64,000 nt of DNA from Epiperipatus broadwayi (lineage: Eukaryota > Onychophora > Udeonychophora > Euonychophora > Peripatidae). The notes beneath the pieces were generated by a model. The model saw nothing but the letters and a program-made list of their open reading frames with translations. It ran no database searches and was not told the DNA's origin. The stretch spans positions 10,454,499 through 10,518,498 of the forward strand of contig JAQFVV010000012.1 in the NCBI GenBank assembly GCA_028023455.1, read 5' to 3'. Below are positions 60,960 through 64,000 of this stretch, piece after piece; position 1 is the stretch's first letter; every line of letters begins with the position of its first letter. Both the position numbers and the translations under genes were made by a program.

Positions 60960-62550
60960 AGTTGCCCAGCATTGTAACCAAAAAAATGAGACATGCAATT
61001 AAATCTATGAAGAAGACAAAAACTCCAGGAAATGATGAAATTGTAATCAATATTTTAAAAGAAGGAGATGAAGGAAAACAATAATTTTTGGCAAAGATAT
61101 ATACCAAAGATCTAAATGATTAAGATGGACTAAATAATTGGAGAAATGCAAATAATATTAATATTTCAGAAGTGTGATAAAGATGATAACAAAAAAAGGG
61201 GTGAAGGAATATAATAATTTTTGGCAAAGTTATATATCAAATGTCTAAATGATAAAGATGAATTGTATAATAGGAAAAATGCTAATAGTAGTATTGATAT
61301 TTAAGAAATGTGCTAAAGAAAATATTAAAAATTACAGACCTATTAGTCTTTTATTATTTCTATATGAGAATTTTACTAAGATAATTACAATTCATCTACA
61401 GCAAAATTTGATTTTAATCAATCAAAAGAATAAGCTATATTTAGAAGAGATTTTAACACAGTATATCACAACCATGTATTAAGAGAAATTATAGAAAGAA
61501 TAAATGAATATGAATTCCAATTACACTTTGACTTTTTAAATTATGGAAAAACATTTGATCCTTTAAGCATTTCTTTAGTGATTAAAGTATTGAATCAACT
61601 AAATATAGATCTGAGGTTTTATCATATTGTGAAGAATATTTACCAAAATGCAACAGAAATGATTAAATTATATAATAATATTAAGAAGGATAACAAACAG
61701 GATTATTAAATACATCAAATTTTTTTAATGCAGTTTCACAAGTATTTTGTGGATTAAAATAGGAAGCTTAGGGAGTTATTGAGAATTATTTAAATCATCT
61801 AGATTTTGCAAATGATGTGATTGTTTACACAAATATTTCAGAGTTTAAGGAAATGTTGCAAAATCATCAGATAAAAATAAGAAAATAGGACTAAAATTAA
61901 ATATTACAAGATTAAAGTAATGTTCAATGCATTTTTTCAGATGAAGAATATAAAGATTGATAATGATGAATTAGTAGGTTATAATTACATATATTTTGGT
62001 CAGATTATTAATACAAATGAAAACATACACAGTGGATAAAATTAATTATAAAATTAAATTTGTACAAAGTGCTTTTGATCAAAATAACTTAATACTCAAA
62101 GAAAATATCACTATGTATTTAAAAAAAAAGGTTTTTTCATAAATGTGTTTTACCTGTTCTTATAGATCTGAGACTTGGACACAAACAAAATTAGTAATAT
62201 GGAGATTTCATACTACTCAATGAAGTATGGAGAGATATATATTAGAATTAATAAAAAGGGATTGAAAATAAATACATGAATGAGAGAATTAAGAGATTGA
62301 AGTGGAGCTAGGTTGGATATATTGTTAAAAGAAATGATAATAGATAGATAGTTGAAATCTTAAACTGGATCCCAAAGATTGTAAAAATCTAGAAAAAAAG
62401 ACCACATGTGAGATGGATTGATAAAATAAGGACATTTTGCTGGCAGAACATGGAAAAGAAACTGTATTAAACTTAGAGACTTTCAGCCTGTTTGAAAATG
62501 ATAGTGATGACATTTAGCAGATAGTGATAAATCACATTATCAATAGATAA
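60960..62550 (+). pseudogene. RTE-type LINE relic: reverse transcriptase and 3' end
   Basis: Plus-strand blocks in order: MRHAIKSMKKTKTPGNDEIV (60987-61046), NIKNYRPISLL...ENFTKIIT (61324-61390), a degraded YGKTFD-like region at 61550 where the first catalytic Asp is expected, QLNIDLRFYHIV (~61590), and a GYNYIYFGQII region (61978). A C-terminal stretch with WIPKI and RPHVRWIDKI (62370-62430) is the typical RTE tail. Every domain is interrupted by stops, and the FADD box near 61800 reads only as a degraded DFANDV-like string. There is a tandem duplication near 61080-61300. It matches the RT start at 23530 of the other RTE copy. Confidence 0.7.
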
Positions 62551-62554
62551 CAGT

Positions 62555-63665
62555 GTTGAATTAGAATAAAGTTTACATATATTTATTGTTTAAAATAACA
62601 AAATAACAACTACTTGAAAAGACTTTCTTACTTAACTTTTTTTTAAAAATATCTCCATTTTTTTACATTTACATGCACATAAATTTTTTAATATTTATTA
62701 ATTATGATCACATTTTTTCTAAGCTTAAAGATGTCATAAAATGCTTATTTTATGTGACAAATGAAAACAATTGTTATACTTTTGAAATCAAAGAGACTTA
62801 TGATGATTGTTTCGAAAATTATTAAAATCACATCCATGCTTCACAAGTATTTACTGAACATTAAAAAAGGCAATAAAGGTGTAAATAGAAGACATAAACA
62901 ATAAGAATGTCTGAAAAATAGTAATGTATATATTGCATCAGAAAATATTGAGTCAATGCATTTACTACAAATAAAAAATGGTTGTAAAGAATCAGAAATT
63001 AGTAGAAATATCCCTTCAGACTTCTTTTAGGCTTCGCAGAATTGCTATCATCAATAATATAGCAGTTTGGGTCATTTTAAATAAAGTGTTTATTTTCTAA
63101 TGCACAAGGCAAATGCTGTTGCGGCAATGTTATTTGTACAGATAAGTACATTTGAAATATATGAATTTAACATCATACAGTTCATTATATCTTTTGCATT
63201 TCATTATTATTACCTTCAATTTTCTTTCAAATACATATATATCTAGATTTGAGTATGTATATCTGCTCTTTCTTAATTTAGTATTCAATTATCTCTTTAT
63301 CTTTTAATGTAAATCCACTTCATAAAACAATCAAACCCCAATACATTACTTAGATAATTTACAAGCCAGTTGTCAAAGAATTATTTTAAAATAAATTTTA
63401 AATAATTCCTACCTTAACATTAAATATTTGATTGGCTGTAAAATCATTTATGTATTCATCAAAATTATTAATATCTTTTGATGATTATACATATTAAAAA
63501 TACCAATTATGAATGTGTATATATATCAAAAATGTAAATTACATAGCATCTACTACTATTTAGTTTAAAACCAGTCATTATTTATCAAAAGATACACACA
63601 TATCTCAATTCTTCCATACACATGTAAGCATTAATTATATGATGTACTATTTTCATTAACTAATA
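62555..63665. other. AT-rich spacer, nothing recognised
   Basis: No supported feature. Confidence 0.5.
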
Positions 63666-63670
63666 TTACT

Positions 63671-64000
63671 TGTTAAATGTCTTTAGAAAAATTCAAACTT
63701 TATTTAAACTTTTCAAATGTATTCAACTGTAAGTAATAACACATAGGTTAGTATACAATACAATGTTTTGAGTTGTATTATTCTTCTCTTCAAGTGCTGC
63801 TGACCTCATCAATGACATTACTAGCAGAGGAATCAAACATGGATCTTTAGGTTCATGAATATTGAATTTCCAGGTTTGATTCCCATTTTAGCACTGTCAC
63901 TGGTTAGATCAACCCATTTGAAAAAGAGAGAAGAATACCATTCAAACATTATATTACATGTTAATCTATATGCTATTATTAACAGATTAATGTATTTGAC
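63671..64000 (+). repeat. Relative of the 5544-6030 TIR element, running off the window
   Basis: AAAAATTCAAACTTTATTTA then AACTTTTCAAATGTATTCAA matches 5587-5625. Further on, CCAGGTTTGATTCCCATTTT matches the B-box-like core at 5830, and the CATTATATTACATGTTAATC segment parallels 5920-5935. The right inverted repeat would lie at or beyond the window edge. Confidence 0.55.

Overview
The window is AT-rich eukaryotic DNA with no intact host gene, no rRNA, no CRISPR array and no bacterial-type feature that I can support. It reads as an intergenic desert of an animal genome, built from layered transposable-element relics. RTE-type LINEs, Penelope-like elements, ZBED-type hAT transposons, Tigger (pogo) elements, long ATT microsatellites and short foldback elements together suggest an invertebrate, perhaps a mollusc such as a cephalopod. 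That taxonomic guess is inference only. All product calls come from reading motifs by eye; no database search was run.

Layout. 0-3.6 kb: a foldback-type repeat interrupted by a tRNA-derived SINE, two back-to-back Penelope fragments, and a 915-bp Tigger-derived MITE. 5.5-8.1 kb: a 490-bp terminal-inverted-repeat element, another Penelope scrap and a short foldback element. 11.2-16.2 kb: two diverged direct repeats of 0.8-0.96 kb flanking a minus-strand Gag-like relic, possibly an old gag-only LTR-type element. 16.4-18.4 kb: a Penelope relic with reverse transcriptase and GIY-YIG remnants. 21.7-25.8 kb: a second SINE, a plus-strand RTE relic, and a minus-strand RTE relic split by the same foldback repeat seen at the window start. 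29.0-30.4 kb: a 1.36-kb Tigger element keeping the DNA-binding N-terminus of its transposase, with a 212-bp hAT MITE nested inside.

The centrepiece is 33.0-37.7 kb: a nearly intact two-ORF non-LTR retrotransposon (PHD finger, coiled coil and FP-like ORF1; AP-type endonuclease and reverse transcriptase ORF2) embedded in one (TTA)n tract, with 343 bp of the repeat on its 5' side and 270 bp on its 3' side. It carries only three apparent frameshifts and looks by far the youngest coding element here.

38.05-39.6 kb is a large imperfect palindrome made of two direct and two inverted repeat units. 40.3-42.8 kb is a foldback-like element whose inverted arms contain tandem subrepeats. 45.8-47.7 kb is an L1-like LINE relic apparently interrupted by a minus-strand Penelope fragment. 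48.3-48.8 kb is a hAT deletion derivative with an 8-bp target duplication. 52.0-54.6 kb holds a minus-strand RTE relic followed by a hAT transposase relic. 57.4-59.8 kb is a 2.4-kb minus-strand hAT element with terminal inverted repeats and target duplication. 60.5-62.5 kb holds a 180-bp near-perfect palindrome and an RTE reverse-transcriptase relic. The gaps are AT-rich sequence in which I see nothing recognisable.
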